A DNA stretch of 64,000 nucleotides from Spartobacteria bacterium UBA695 (GCA_002298145.1 DBMP01000021.1:1-64000); one strand, 5' to 3'. Positions 46,485 through 58,462 are shown, counted from the first letter of the stretch. Program-made: numbers and translations. The notes: generated by a model from the letters alone, not told the origin.

Positions 46485-48755
46485 TTACCGGTAGGGGATC
46501 GGCTCGCCGTGAACCTCGGCACCGTTGACGGTGACGCGGACCGCGCCGCCCGCCTGGCGTTCGAGGAGGATCTCGTAATCGCTCCCGCGCAACCGGCGGT
46601 GAATCTTCACACGGTCCCACGCCGCTGGCAGGCACGGCTCCACGGTGAACCCCTGGTAGCCCGGCTTCACGCCGCAGAAGTACTCCAGCACCGCGCGGAA
46701 CATCCACCCCGCCGTGCCGGTAATCCATCCGCTGATCGAATCGCCCGCGCGACCGTTGCCCGGCCCGAGGTACTGGTTGGTAAAGGCGTAGGGCTCGCAG
46801 CCGGAAACCGCCGAAGGATGCGCGGCGTTGTCGGGCATCACCTTCTGCCAGCTCCGCAGCGCCTCCTCGGGGCGGCCCGCGCTGAGGTCGGCCACGATTT
46901 TGAACGCCGTGCCGTGGCAATATGGCGTCCCGTTTTCATACATCCCGGGGAGCAGCATCGTGACGCGGCCCACGTTCTCGTCTGCATGGGTGTAGTGCGG
47001 CGTCAGCGTCAGCGAGCCGTGCTCGGATTCGAGAATTTCGTCCACCGCCTTGAGGCACTTCGCCTTGCGCTCTCCGGTGGCGAGGCCCGTCAGAACGGCC
47101 CACGTCTGCGAGTTGAGGAAAACGCGCCCCTCGGAGTTCCTGGAGGACCCCACCGGGTTGCCGGAATCGCTCCACCCCGCCAGGTACCACTCGCCGTCCC
47201 AGCCGTGCTCCTGGATGGCCGCCGCGATGCGGGCCGCGCGCTCGTTCATCTCGGCCTCCAGCGCGGCGTCGCAGAGAACCTCGCGGGCCAACTCGGCCAC
47301 CACGTTGCACGAATGGTAGAGCGCCATGCTCGTCCAGACGCTCTCGCCCTTGCCGCCCCGGCCCATCCAGTTGAGCGAGTCGTTCCAGTCCCCCTCGTGC
47401 GCCAGCACCAGGCCGTGCGCCCCGAGGTCGCCGCTCAAGTGTCGCACGCCCTTGAGCGTGTGGCCCAGCACCGTGTCGGCGCCTTCGTCGAGGTAGGGCA
47501 CCGTTTCGTTGAGAAAATCGTAATCGCCCGTCTCCTTGAGGTAAGCCGCCACCGTCGGCGCGATCCACGCCGGGCCGTCGGAGTAATGGTGCATCTGGAG
47601 CGGCAGCCAGCCGCGGATGCCGTGGCCGTCGCTGTGCTGGTGCGCCAGCGTCTCTTTGATCTTCGCCTTCGAGAGCGGCGCGTTAAACGGCGCGATGCCC
47701 CAGGCGTCCTGGAGCGTGTCGCGAAAGCCGCGCGCCCCGTCGCGGCCGAACTCCACGCAAAGCTGGATCTGCTGCTTGGCCCAGATGTTGACGAGCCGGT
47801 TGACCTGCGGGTCCGGCGTCTCGACGACCACCGCTTCGAGCATCGCCTTTTTATCTTCGATCAGCGAACTCCATGCCTTTGCACGGTAAGCCTTCGGCAG
47901 GACCTTGGCGATCAGGCGCGCCTTTTCCTCCTCCGTGTCGAAACTACCGAGTAACACCGCAACCTCGCGTGCCTCGCCCGGTTCGAGCGCGACCTCGATG
48001 CCCATCGCTCCCGCCAGCTCCTCGCACCACGCCTCTTTGTTCGAGAATGCGCCATCCACCACCGTCTGCGGCCGCGCGGGCGAGCCATACGCTCCGAGAA
48101 AATCCCGCCGCCCGCCGCACCACCCGGTGATTGCCCCGTCCGTGGCGGCAAACGCGTTATAGCGCCCGTGGGGCCGTTCGTCGGACGTGTTGTAACTGCT
48201 CACCGCCTTCAGTGCGGGGTCGTAGGCGCTGCGAAGGTATGAGTAAGGACTACTGAAGGTGGCATAGCCGCCCAGGAGCCACTCCACGTAGGGGATCAGC
48301 GTGAGCGTGCGCGGCTGGCCGGAGAGATTCCGGAGCGTAAACTCCCAGATCTCCACCGGCTCATCCGGCGCCAGGAATACCTGGCTCTCGGCGAGAATGC
48401 CCGACCACTCCATCGAAAAACGGGAGTACCCCAGCCCCACGTGGGAGGTGAACTTCGCACCGGCGGTATTGACCGGGTAAAGCCCCGTGTTCCAGAACTC
48501 CCCGGAGGCATTGTCGCGCAGGTAAAAGTAGCGCCGCCCGTCGCGGATCATGCGAACCCGCCCGCGCGCGTCGTTGTACATCATCGCCTGATTATTAAAG
48601 ACGCCGTCGCCGCTGCCGAACTGGTTGAGCCCTGAGATGAGCGTATCGTTCCAGAGAAAATTGACCTGGGCCCGGGGCGGAGCGAGCGGTTCGGTAATGC
48701 AATATTCGCGGCCGTCTTCGGAGAAATGGCCAAAAGGGGGATGGGGATGATTCAT
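46485..48755 (-). CDS. GH94-family cellobiose-phosphorylase-like enzyme
   Basis: This is a 756-residue cytoplasmic protein, close to the usual GH94 length. The N-terminal beta-sandwich begins FGHFSEDGREYCITEP. The (alpha/alpha) barrel has QFGSGDG-type segments, GFRDTLQD and GDWNDSLNW, whose Asp (about residue 455) is the expected general acid, and later SGWITGTAGWMF. The family phosphorolyses beta-linked disaccharides such as cellobiose, chitobiose or laminaribiose to a sugar 1-phosphate and a free sugar. The start is ATG 48755. A 9-1-9 palindrome lies 96 bp upstream. Confidence 0.9.
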   Translation of the reverse strand: MNHPHPPFGHFSEDGREYCITEPLAPPRAQVNFLWNDTLISGLNQFGSGDGVFNNQAMMYNDARGRVRMIRDGRRYFYLRDNASGEFWNTGLYPVNTAGAKFTSHVGLGYSRFSMEWSGILAESQVFLAPDEPVEIWEFTLRNLSGQPRTLTLIPYVEWLLGGYATFSSPYSYLRSAYDPALKAVSSYNTSDERPHGRYNAFAATDGAITGWCGGRRDFLGAYGSPARPQTVVDGAFSNKEAWCEELAGAMGIEVALEPGEAREVAVLLGSFDTEEEKARLIAKVLPKAYRAKAWSSLIEDKKAMLEAVVVETPDPQVNRLVNIWAKQQIQLCVEFGRDGARGFRDTLQDAWGIAPFNAPLSKAKIKETLAHQHSDGHGIRGWLPLQMHHYSDGPAWIAPTVAAYLKETGDYDFLNETVPYLDEGADTVLGHTLKGVRHLSGDLGAHGLVLAHEGDWNDSLNWMGRGGKGESVWTSMALYHSCNVVAELAREVLCDAALEAEMNERAARIAAAIQEHGWDGEWYLAGWSDSGNPVGSSRNSEGRVFLNSQTWAVLTGLATGERKAKCLKAVDEILESEHGSLTLTPHYTHADENVGRVTMLLPGMYENGTPYCHGTAFKIVADLSAGRPEEALRSWQKVMPDNAAHPSAVSGCEPYAFTNQYLGPGNGRAGDSISGWITGTAGWMFRAVLEYFCGVKPGYQGFTVEPCLPAAWDRVKIHRRLRGSDYEILLERQAGGAVRVTVNGAEVHGEPIPYR

Positions 48756-48850
48756 GGAAAATAGGAGTGAGCCGCCGGGTTCACTGATCGTGGCAAACAC
48801 ACCGGACTCTGATACTTGACGGTGAAAAGCGGGTTAACGCAACCCGGCGG

Positions 48851-48869
48851 TTGTTGAACAGTTCAACAA
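48851..48869. promoter_or_regulatory. Perfect 9-1-9 palindrome upstream of GH94
   Basis: TTGTTGAAC-A-GTTCAACAA is a perfect inverted repeat between the GH94 and NUDIX genes. The symmetry and length fit a LacI or GntR dimer operator. It differs from the TTCTATAGCTAGAAC sites of the other cluster. Confidence 0.65.
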
Positions 48870-48899
48870 ACCCTCCCCCAACGCCCCAACGGCATCGCC

Positions 48900-49418
48900 C
48901 TACACCCCCCGCAGGAGCGCCAGCGCGCGGCGCATCGAGTCGAAGGCCAGGTCCTCCGGGGCGATCTCCGCCAGCGGGCGCAGCTCAGAGGCGCTCGCCT
49001 CGTCATCCTGCAAGCGCACCGCGAACGAATCGGTGCGCGCGGTAAAGAAAACATCGCAAACCGGGCGGCTCAGGCCATGGTAGAGATAGCGGTTGGGGAA
49101 TGCGCCGAGGTAGCGCAGGCCGCGAAGGCTCAGGCCGGTCTCCTCGTCGATTTCCCGCGCGGCGGCCTCCTCCAGCGTCTCTCCGGCGTTAACGAACCCA
49201 CCCGGCGGGGCCCATTTGCCCCGGGCGGGCTCCATGGCCCGGCGGATCAGCAGCACGCGCTCCTGGTCGTCGAGAATGAAAACGGCCACCGCCGTGATCG
49301 GGTTGTTGAAGATCCGGTGACCGCAATGGCAGCACGTCAGGCCCTCGGGGTTTTTCGATAATTCTTTTGCGCCGCAAAGCGGGCAATACGCGTAGGCATC
49401 AAGCAGTTCGGTAGACAT
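48900..49418 (-). CDS. NUDIX hydrolase with zinc ribbon
   Basis: This is a 172-residue protein. An N-terminal CPLC...CCHCG zinc ribbon precedes a Nudix domain with GGFVNAGE, then EEAAAREIDEETGL, which holds the metal-binding glutamates. Such proteins hydrolyse nucleoside diphosphates linked to another group; the ribbon resembles NudC-type NADH pyrophosphatases, although the protein is shorter. The substrate is not fixed by the sequence. Confidence 0.88.
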   Translation of the reverse strand: MSTELLDAYAYCPLCGAKELSKNPEGLTCCHCGHRIFNNPITAVAVFILDDQERVLLIRRAMEPARGKWAPPGGFVNAGETLEEAAAREIDEETGLSLRGLRYLGAFPNRYLYHGLSRPVCDVFFTARTDSFAVRLQDDEASASELRPLAEIAPEDLAFDSMRRALALLRGV

Positions 49419-49592
49419 CTTGGGGACTCCCTCCCCTAGTTACCCTGCAAACGGAGGGTTGCGAGAGAAAATTCGCACAATTCGCATCGTTCAGCCCATC
49501 GCAGTGGCCGTCCGGGACCCGGCGAGGCGATTTCGCCGCGAGGTGGATTCGGATTGCCCCCGGAAGGCCTCCGGCGCACGATAAGGGCCGGG

Positions 49593-50669
49593 ATGATCAC
49601 CATTCAGGCCGCCTTGGCGCGCAAATCCGGCTCGGCCCGGGCCTTTCGCATCGAGCCGGTGGGGCTCGACGCTCCGCGGCCCGGCGAACTGCTCGTGCGC
49701 ATCGCCGCGTGCGGCATCTGCCACACCGACCTCGGCTTTGCCGGGGCGGCTGGCGGCGACGGCGGCCTACCGCAGATCCTGGGGCACGAAGGGGCGGGGA
49801 TCATCGAGCAGACCGGGGCGCGGGTCCGCGGCTTGCGGCCGGGCGACCACGTCGTCCTCTCCTACCAGTCCTGCGGGCGCTGCGCCGCCTGCCGCCGGGG
49901 CGCTCCGGCCCATTGCGCACGCTTTTGGGAGCTGAACTTCGACGGCGAGCGCCTGGATGGCTCCAACGCCTACCACGGCGCTCGGGGGCACTTCTTCGGC
50001 CAGTCCTCCTTTGCCACCCATGCCCTGGCCACCCCTCGCAACGCCGTGAAAGTGCCCAAGACGCTCCCGCTGGAACTCCTCGCCCCCCTCGGGTGCGGTT
50101 TCCAGACCGGCGCGGGGACCATTTTAAACTCCCTGCGCGTCCGGCGCGGCTCCAGCGTGGCGGTTTTTGGCGCGGGGTCCGTTGGCCTCGCCGCCGTCAT
50201 GGCCGCGCGGATTGCCCGGGCCGGGGTCATCATCGCCATTGATCTCCGGCCCGCCCGGCTGCGACTGGCCCGCGAACTGGGGGCCACCCATGCGCTCCTT
50301 TCCAACGGACGCCTGGCCGGGGCCCTGCGGAAAATCCTCCCCCGCGGGGTTGATTACGCCCTGGAAATCACCGGCGAGCCCGAGGTGCTTGACGTAGCCG
50401 CCGAAACCCTCGCCCCCGGCGGCGCGTTGGCCAATATCGCCGTGCCCGGGGCCGACGCCTCCCGGCTCCAGCCCGGCCAGCGGATGGTCGAAATCATCCA
50501 GGGCGACGCCATTCCCCAGGTGTTCATCCCGAAAATGATCCGGTATTATCAAGCCGGGCGCTTCCCCATCGACCGGCTCCTTCGCGTCTATCCGTTTGGC
50601 GAAATCAACCGCGCCTTTGCCGATTCCGCATCGGGCCGGGCCATTAAGGCCGTCCTTCGGATGGCGTAG
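49593..50669 (+). CDS. Zinc-dependent alcohol dehydrogenase
   Basis: This is a 358-residue medium-chain dehydrogenase. CGICHTD and GHEGAG give the catalytic zinc ligands, and the four cysteines of SCGRCAACRRGAPAHC form most of the structural zinc lobe. AVFGAGSVGLAAV is the NAD-binding loop. It resembles aryl/benzyl-alcohol type dehydrogenases. The start was set at ATG 49593. A hairpin followed by T's lies at its end. Confidence 0.87.
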   Translation: MITIQAALARKSGSARAFRIEPVGLDAPRPGELLVRIAACGICHTDLGFAGAAGGDGGLPQILGHEGAGIIEQTGARVRGLRPGDHVVLSYQSCGRCAACRRGAPAHCARFWELNFDGERLDGSNAYHGARGHFFGQSSFATHALATPRNAVKVPKTLPLELLAPLGCGFQTGAGTILNSLRVRRGSSVAVFGAGSVGLAAVMAARIARAGVIIAIDLRPARLRLARELGATHALLSNGRLAGALRKILPRGVDYALEITGEPEVLDVAAETLAPGGALANIAVPGADASRLQPGQRMVEIIQGDAIPQVFIPKMIRYYQAGRFPIDRLLRVYPFGEINRAFADSASGRAIKAVLRMA

Positions 50670-50709
50670 CGCGGGATCGTGGGGGCGCACAAAACCCCCT
50701 CGCGCTTTT
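50669..50709 (+). terminator. Intrinsic terminator after the alcohol dehydrogenase
   Basis: Nested arms GCGCG...CGCGC and GGGGG...CCCCC are followed by TTTT. The structure starts at the last base of the stop codon. Confidence 0.5.
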
Positions 50710-50761
50710 CCCGGCTAAGAGAAAAACAAGGCGTCCGTGCCGAAAAACTTTAGGTCCTCTG

Positions 50762-51013
50762 CTACCTCAAGGGGGCGGGCGGGCCCTTGGAGTCGAGGTA
50801 GACCGTGAATTCCTGGATCAGCGCGGCGATTTCCGGCCCGCGGGTGCAGACCGACTTCGCCAGTTTCTCGAAATTCTCGGGATTGCGCTGGGCCAGTTCC
50901 GCGAGGGCCATGAACACCGCCAGAGCATTGTTCAGCGAGTGCTTTACAGTGCTGTATCTTTGGCGGAAGTCCATCCATTCCTCGGAAGTAAAAGTGACAG
51001 ATTCGTTGCTCAT
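50762..51013 (-). CDS. Small H-box (DHp-like) protein
   Basis: This is an 83-residue, mostly helical protein. The stretch VKHSLNNALAVFMALAELAQ resembles the phosphoacceptor helix of histidine kinases (H25), and a second helix follows. There is no ATPase domain and no other domain. It could be a phosphotransfer protein, a degraded kinase piece or simply a helical hairpin. It is divergent from uvrA, with 65 bp between starts. The start is ATG 51013. Confidence 0.55.
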   Translation of the reverse strand: MSNESVTFTSEEWMDFRQRYSTVKHSLNNALAVFMALAELAQRNPENFEKLAKSVCTRGPEIAALIQEFTVYLDSKGPPAPLR

Positions 51014-51078
51014 GGAAGTTATCTCTGGAGCTGGGCTAGAGGTTGTGCTTTTGTGATTATTTCCACCAATCCAGCAAA

Positions 51079-53994
<2,916 letters not shown>

Positions 53995-54128
53995 GGGGCT
54001 ATTGCGAAATGGCCTCTCTCAGGTGGGGATAAACCCAGCTGTTTGCGCATGCCGCAAAAATATGGTTGAATATTTCGCTATAATATTATTTTTACATTTG
54101 GCCCTAAAAACTTACGCGCGGACCAAAT

Positions 54129-54740
54129 ATGAAAAAATACGCTTTGCATGTAGTATTAGCATTGACGATGTTTGCCAGTGTCGCCGCGAGCACGGCAACC
54201 CCTACCATCGACTTCACCTTGTCCTCGGCCAACAACGGGGCCGACACGCAAGTTTCATGGGTCTTCGGCAACGATTGGCTGTCGGGGTCCAGTGTGACTA
54301 GCAATGGGGCGCTATGGGGTATTGGAATCGGCAGTTATTCCTCCTTTATTAACAACAGTTTCCTTGCCGACGGCTCTTCGGTGACTTTTACGGTGCAAAA
54401 CGCGGGGGCGATTACCAATCTGACCACGGGAACCACCTATCAGATTACCAGTGTGATCTTCCAGAGTGGGGGAGGGATGGATGTCGTCAGTCTGGTGTTC
54501 GACAACGGCGGAAATGTGATGAGCCACACGGGAGATCAGATCAGCTACACCCCGGGCACTGATTCCTACACCGTCAGCTTGGGCTTTGGCAACCTGGTCA
54601 CCGGTACCTATACCATGGACAATACCATCACCTCACCGGCGACGGCGGAAACATTGACCATTGTGCCGGAACCCTCCACGTACGCCTTGTTGGTTGTAAC
54701 TGGTGCCGGTCTTTTCTGCCTAAAGCGCCGTAAAGCGTAA
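54129..54740 (+). CDS. Small PEP-CTERM secreted protein
   Basis: This is a 203-residue protein with a signal peptide ending near ASTA, a beta-rich Ser/Thr/Gly middle and a C-terminus VPEPSTYALLVVTGAG plus a KRRKA end, the exosortase sorting signal. No enzymatic domain is seen. A TATAAT lies at 54079-54084, but I see no good -35 element. A hairpin follows the gene. Confidence 0.82.
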   Translation: MKKYALHVVLALTMFASVAASTATPTIDFTLSSANNGADTQVSWVFGNDWLSGSSVTSNGALWGIGIGSYSSFINNSFLADGSSVTFTVQNAGAITNLTTGTTYQITSVIFQSGGGMDVVSLVFDNGGNVMSHTGDQISYTPGTDSYTVSLGFGNLVTGTYTMDNTITSPATAETLTIVPEPSTYALLVVTGAGLFCLKRRKA

Positions 54741-54745
54741 AGCAT

Positions 54746-54902
54746 CCCCCGAGCAAGCTCCGGGGTATTGAACCGAACAACGCCCCTCGTGCCCAAACTC
54801 TATTTGGGCACGCACTTGATCTCTCAACTCGATTGCGGCCCTCAGGATTCCGGCAATGGAGCTGCCGGAGTACTTGCGTTCCCACATCGGAGTTTGGGAA
54901 CG
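54746..54902. repeat. Cluster of four hairpins in the intergenic region
   Basis: The hairpins are: 54746-54765 (nine-base arms with one mismatch, likely the terminator of the PEP-CTERM gene); 54788-54812 (perfect 10-bp stem CGTGCCCAAA/TTTGGGCACG); 54850-54868 (perfect CCGGCA/TGCCGG); and 54877-54902 (perfect CGTTCCCA/TGGGAACG). The second and fourth resemble the TTCCCAA...TTGGGAA type of REP-like element. Confidence 0.55.
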
Positions 54903-54914
54903 AGGCACCCCTGC

Positions 54915-55703
54915 CTATTCCTCCCCCGCCGCTTCCTTAAACGGCTTGGGCGTCGTCGAAATAAAGTGCGGGCTCTCCGGAGCGTCCTCGCGGCGGTGAA
55001 TCTCGATCTCCGCAAACGGCTCGTCCTGCCGGATCGCGAGCTGCTTTAGGCGGATCAACTCCAGAATCGCCAGAAACGTCACCACCACCTCCGTGCGCGA
55101 AACCGTCCCCTCCAGAATGCTTGAGAGCGTCAGGCGCTTGCCCGAGGCCGTCAGCTTGAGCACCCACTCGATCTTGTCTGAAACCGTGAAATTCTCCTCG
55201 AAAATCTCCCGGATCAGCTCCTTTTTAACCGTCCTTTTGAGGATCTTTTGGAACGCCGCGATCAGGTCGAAAATGCTCACCTCGCCAATCGGCCGTTCCG
55301 GTTCCGTATTGGGGACATCGGGAATGTGGCGAAAGAGCGCCGACTGATTGGCCTCCATCTCGCCCAGGCGCATCGAGGCCTCCTTGAACTTCTTGTATTC
55401 AATGAGCTGGCGCACCAGTTCCCAGCGCGGATCGGTCTCTTCCTCCTCCTCTTCCTCCCCCCGGTCCTCCACGGGTAGCAGGCTGCGGCTCTTAATGTAA
55501 ATCAGATTGGCCGCCATCAGCACGAACTCGCCCGCGATATCGAGATCCAGCTCCTGGAACGCCTCCAGGTATTCCAGATACTGGCTGGTGATGTGTTCGA
55601 TGGGGATATCGTAAATATCGATCTCGTCCCGCTTGATCAAAAACAGCAGCAGGTCGAGCGGCCCCTCGAAAACCTCGAGTTTGACTTTGTAATCTTTCTC
55701 CAT
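54915..55703 (-). CDS. scpA: Segregation and condensation protein A
   Basis: This is a 262-residue kleisin. The N-terminal KLEVFEGPLDLLLFLIKRDE and DIPIEHITSQYL are the ScpA hallmark that binds the SMC neck. An acidic linker (GEEEEEEET) and a C-terminal winged helix (EVVVTFLAILELIRLKQL) follow. With SMC and ScpB it forms the condensin complex. No scpB is visible nearby. Confidence 0.94.
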   Translation of the reverse strand: MEKDYKVKLEVFEGPLDLLLFLIKRDEIDIYDIPIEHITSQYLEYLEAFQELDLDIAGEFVLMAANLIYIKSRSLLPVEDRGEEEEEEETDPRWELVRQLIEYKKFKEASMRLGEMEANQSALFRHIPDVPNTEPERPIGEVSIFDLIAAFQKILKRTVKKELIREIFEENFTVSDKIEWVLKLTASGKRLTLSSILEGTVSRTEVVVTFLAILELIRLKQLAIRQDEPFAEIEIHRREDAPESPHFISTTPKPFKEAAGEE

Positions 55704-55813
55704 CGGGTGAGGGCAAAACTAACTGGGTTGAAGAGAAATGGAAAGGGGAGTTTGCAGCGGCGATCGGGATGGACAACCGGCAGCGGAGGGTAGAAAAAGG
55801 GGCTTAGTTCATC

Positions 55814-57187
55814 ATGAAGAAGCGCAGCCTTTTCTGGAAAATCGCAGGCCGGGTGTTTTTGGCTGCCGTTGCGCTGGTGGCCATAGGGCTCCTGGTCATC
55901 GCGGAGGAGAATGTCCGGGCAAAGTGGCTTTGGGAACGCTACAAACGTCAGGCCGAGGCCCGGGGCGAACGGTTCGACTTGGCCGCGTTCGCCTCACCTG
56001 CCGTTCCAGACGAGCAGAACTTTTATAAGACCCCGCTCTTGAAGGCTGTGATCACGAACACAAATGCAGCCGCTGCCGTTCAAAAACGACTGGAGCGTTT
56101 CGACCCGTGGGGCGGCGAAAACTGGCCACGGCTGGGTAAATGGGCTACCGGGGTAAGCGTGGACCAGAAAGCGTGGGCGGAACACCTTGGCTCCGATCCT
56201 TTGCAAGCACTGAAGGCCATCGACCCGGAACTGGAAGAAATTTCGCAAGCCAGCCGCCGTCCTTTTGCCCAGTTTCCCATTTCTCTCGAAATGCGGTATC
56301 TCCGCCTCTATCTTTCTCTGCGACAAGCCACGCAAATCTTTTTGCTGCGTGCCACGGCCCGGATGGATCAAGGCCAGTCCAGCCTGGCGCTGGAGGATGT
56401 GAAAACACTCTTTGGCATTTCCAAAGCCGCCAGCGAACCCCCGTCGCTGATGTCTCTGATGATGGAAGTCGGCATGGTATGCGCTGATCTTCAGCCCGTT
56501 TGGGAAGGCTTGGCCGCCCATCGTTGGGATGAAAGCCAACTCGTCGAGATTCAGCAGATGCTGGCGCAGAGGGATTTTCTAGACGCCGGGCTCCGCGGGA
56601 TGAAAGGAGAAAGAGCCTTTGCGATCGCCGCCTGCACAACCCAACTCTCCGGCTACTGGAGACTGGCGCGGAATGTTTTGTATCAAAACACCCTTGCCCT
56701 ATCGCGTTGCTATGAGGAACAGTTTTTCCCCTTTCTAGACCCGGCCTCCCGCGTCATTTCACCCCAGGCGCTTCCGCCGGTTATGCCCTCGATCGATGAG
56801 AACGCCCCGATTTGGAGCAACCCATTTTGGAGGCATCCCTACACCTGCCTTTTTGAACTGGCCATTCCTGTGATGAATAACGGCTTTAAGAAAATTGCTT
56901 ATGCCCAAACCGCCGTGGACGAAGCCCGCATCGGCTGCGCCCTGGAGCGCTACCGGCTGGCCTACGGTGAATATCCCGAAAAGCTCGAAGCCTTGGTGCC
57001 ACGCTACCTGGACCTTCTCCCTTGGGACATCATCACGGGCCAGCCGCTCCATTACAAGCGCACCGCCGACGGCCTCTTTTGCCTCTACTCTGTCGGTTGG
57101 AACGTCACCGATGACCACGGCGAGGTAACGGAAGGCTGTGATCTTGCTCAAGGCGACTGGGCCTGGCGCTACCCCGCGCGGCCTTGA
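55814..57187 (+). CDS. Membrane-anchored hypothetical protein
   Basis: This is a 457-residue protein with one N-terminal membrane helix (about residues 12-30), then a long, mostly helical extracytoplasmic part. The last 60 residues (LERYRLAYGEYPEKLEALVP, LPWDIITGQPLHYKR, YSVGWNVTDD) have the layout of the C-terminus of GspG-type pseudopilins, including the paired Asp before the end. I do not recognise the whole protein. It is probably a lineage-specific envelope protein. Confidence 0.65.
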   Translation: MKKRSLFWKIAGRVFLAAVALVAIGLLVIAEENVRAKWLWERYKRQAEARGERFDLAAFASPAVPDEQNFYKTPLLKAVITNTNAAAAVQKRLERFDPWGGENWPRLGKWATGVSVDQKAWAEHLGSDPLQALKAIDPELEEISQASRRPFAQFPISLEMRYLRLYLSLRQATQIFLLRATARMDQGQSSLALEDVKTLFGISKAASEPPSLMSLMMEVGMVCADLQPVWEGLAAHRWDESQLVEIQQMLAQRDFLDAGLRGMKGERAFAIAACTTQLSGYWRLARNVLYQNTLALSRCYEEQFFPFLDPASRVISPQALPPVMPSIDENAPIWSNPFWRHPYTCLFELAIPVMNNGFKKIAYAQTAVDEARIGCALERYRLAYGEYPEKLEALVPRYLDLLPWDIITGQPLHYKRTADGLFCLYSVGWNVTDDHGEVTEGCDLAQGDWAWRYPARP

Positions 57188-57206
57188 TGGGGCGAACCCG
57201 TGGCCC

Positions 57207-57767
57207 TTACCGGTGTTTCGCCGCCGCCTCTTCCTGGGCGCGCTGGCAGTCGGGGCAAATGAACGTGTCTGCATCCGTGTCGGGCTGGTCCTGGATGTAG
57301 GCCTCGAAGTCGTGCCAGTAGGTGTTGTCGTCGCGGATTTTCTTGCACACCGAGCAGGCGGGCAGCAGTGCCCGGACGCGCCGCAGGTGCCGGGTGAAGT
57401 CCAGGAAGCGCCGGGCGACGAAGAGCCGCCGCCACACTTCGTCGGGGTTGATCGGCTTGAGCAGGAAATCGTCCACCCCCGCCCGTACCGCCGCGTCGTG
57501 GTCCTCTTCGGAGGTGCGCCCGCCCGTCGCGAGGATGAAGTAGGTGTAGTTCTTCGACTGTTTGTGCCGGATGCGCTTGCAGAGCTCCAGCCCGTCCAGG
57601 CCCGGCATGACCCAGTCGGAGAAGAGGACTTCCGCCGGGGCCGCTTCGTTCGCTGCCCAGGCTTCGTCGCCGGTCGGGTAGGCTTGGACTTCGTGGTTCA
57701 GGTTCTTGAGGATTTTGACGATAATCTCGCGGGTGATGGGGTCGTCTTCGGCTACAATGATTTTCAT
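57207..57767 (-). CDS. Response regulator with C-terminal cysteine cluster
   Basis: This is a 186-residue protein. The receiver domain (about 1-120) carries D8 and D9, phosphoacceptor D51 in SDWVMPG, T81 and K104 in LLKPIN. There is no DNA-binding domain. Instead, residues 138-174 hold CSVCKKIRDD and, further on, CPDC, which could bind zinc or sense redox state. Its ATG overlaps the stop of the DUF4412-like gene (4 bp), so the two are translated together. Confidence 0.82.
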   Translation of the reverse strand: MKIIVAEDDPITREIIVKILKNLNHEVQAYPTGDEAWAANEAAPAEVLFSDWVMPGLDGLELCKRIRHKQSKNYTYFILATGGRTSEEDHDAAVRAGVDDFLLKPINPDEVWRRLFVARRFLDFTRHLRRVRALLPACSVCKKIRDDNTYWHDFEAYIQDQPDTDADTFICPDCQRAQEEAAAKHR

Positions 57768-58462
57768 GGGGCGGCAGAGGGGGCCGGGCCGAAAACCGGT
57801 CCGGTAAGCCGACGATAACTCGCGGGTGCGGTAAAGTCGATAGCGTCGAGCGGTCCTTCTTGCACCGAGAGGATCGTCGTCGTAATCGTGCGGCCGTCGG
57901 GGGTGAGCAGCTCGGTTTTCAAGGGCAGCCCGGGCAGTTCATCGGCTCCCGGCAGGCCGGAGAGGCCCCCTGCGAGCCGGACCATTGGGGCTTTCTGAAG
58001 CGTCTCGAATACCTCCGCCAGCGGATCGTGTTCACCGGATTTGGCCGCCAGCCACCAGGTCATCCTTAATGCCGCCGTTTGCACCGTGTAGCGCCGGGTC
58101 TCGCGGCCCGCGATCGTCTCCCCATTGCCCGCGGGCTGGAGCTGGGCTTTGCCGATCTCCGTCGCCCCGCGAAGGCTCTCCGCCCGGTCCATCAGCTGGC
58201 GAGTGGCCGCGCCATCGATCTCCAGGGCTGTCTTCTGCGGGTGGCGCAGCGTGACGGTCGCCCCCGAGGCGGTGTCCATGATCACGGTCGTCTCCGGCCC
58301 CAGGTCGGCCCGGATTTTCGGCCCCTTGACCTTGAGCGTTACCTGGGTCGCCAGGTACGGTTTGCCGGTCTGTTCCACGCTCTGGACTACCACCACGTCG
58401 GCGAAGGCCATGGGCCCAGCCGCCGCCAAAGCTATCGCCGCCAGAATGCCGCTTGCTTTCAT
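57764..58462 (-). CDS. Exported DUF4412-like protein
   Basis: This is a 232-residue protein with a signal peptide (ILAAIALAAAGPMAFA) and a mature beta-rich part. The opening strand pairs QTGKPYLATQVTLKVKGPK and VIMDTASG, and the later IAGRETRRYTV resembles DUF4412, a family of periplasmic beta-sandwich proteins of unknown function. The start is ATG 58462. It overlaps the response regulator gene by 4 bp and is divergent from the glycosyltransferase gene. Confidence 0.65.
   Translation of the reverse strand: MKASGILAAIALAAAGPMAFADVVVVQSVEQTGKPYLATQVTLKVKGPKIRADLGPETTVIMDTASGATVTLRHPQKTALEIDGAATRQLMDRAESLRGATEIGKAQLQPAGNGETIAGRETRRYTVQTAALRMTWWLAAKSGEHDPLAEVFETLQKAPMVRLAGGLSGLPGADELPGLPLKTELLTPDGRTITTTILSVQEGPLDAIDFTAPASYRRLTGPVFGPAPSAAP

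Noticed and set aside
46509..47954. 481-codon open frame on the plus strand
   Set aside because: It is antisense to the well-supported GH94 gene with no recognisable domain.
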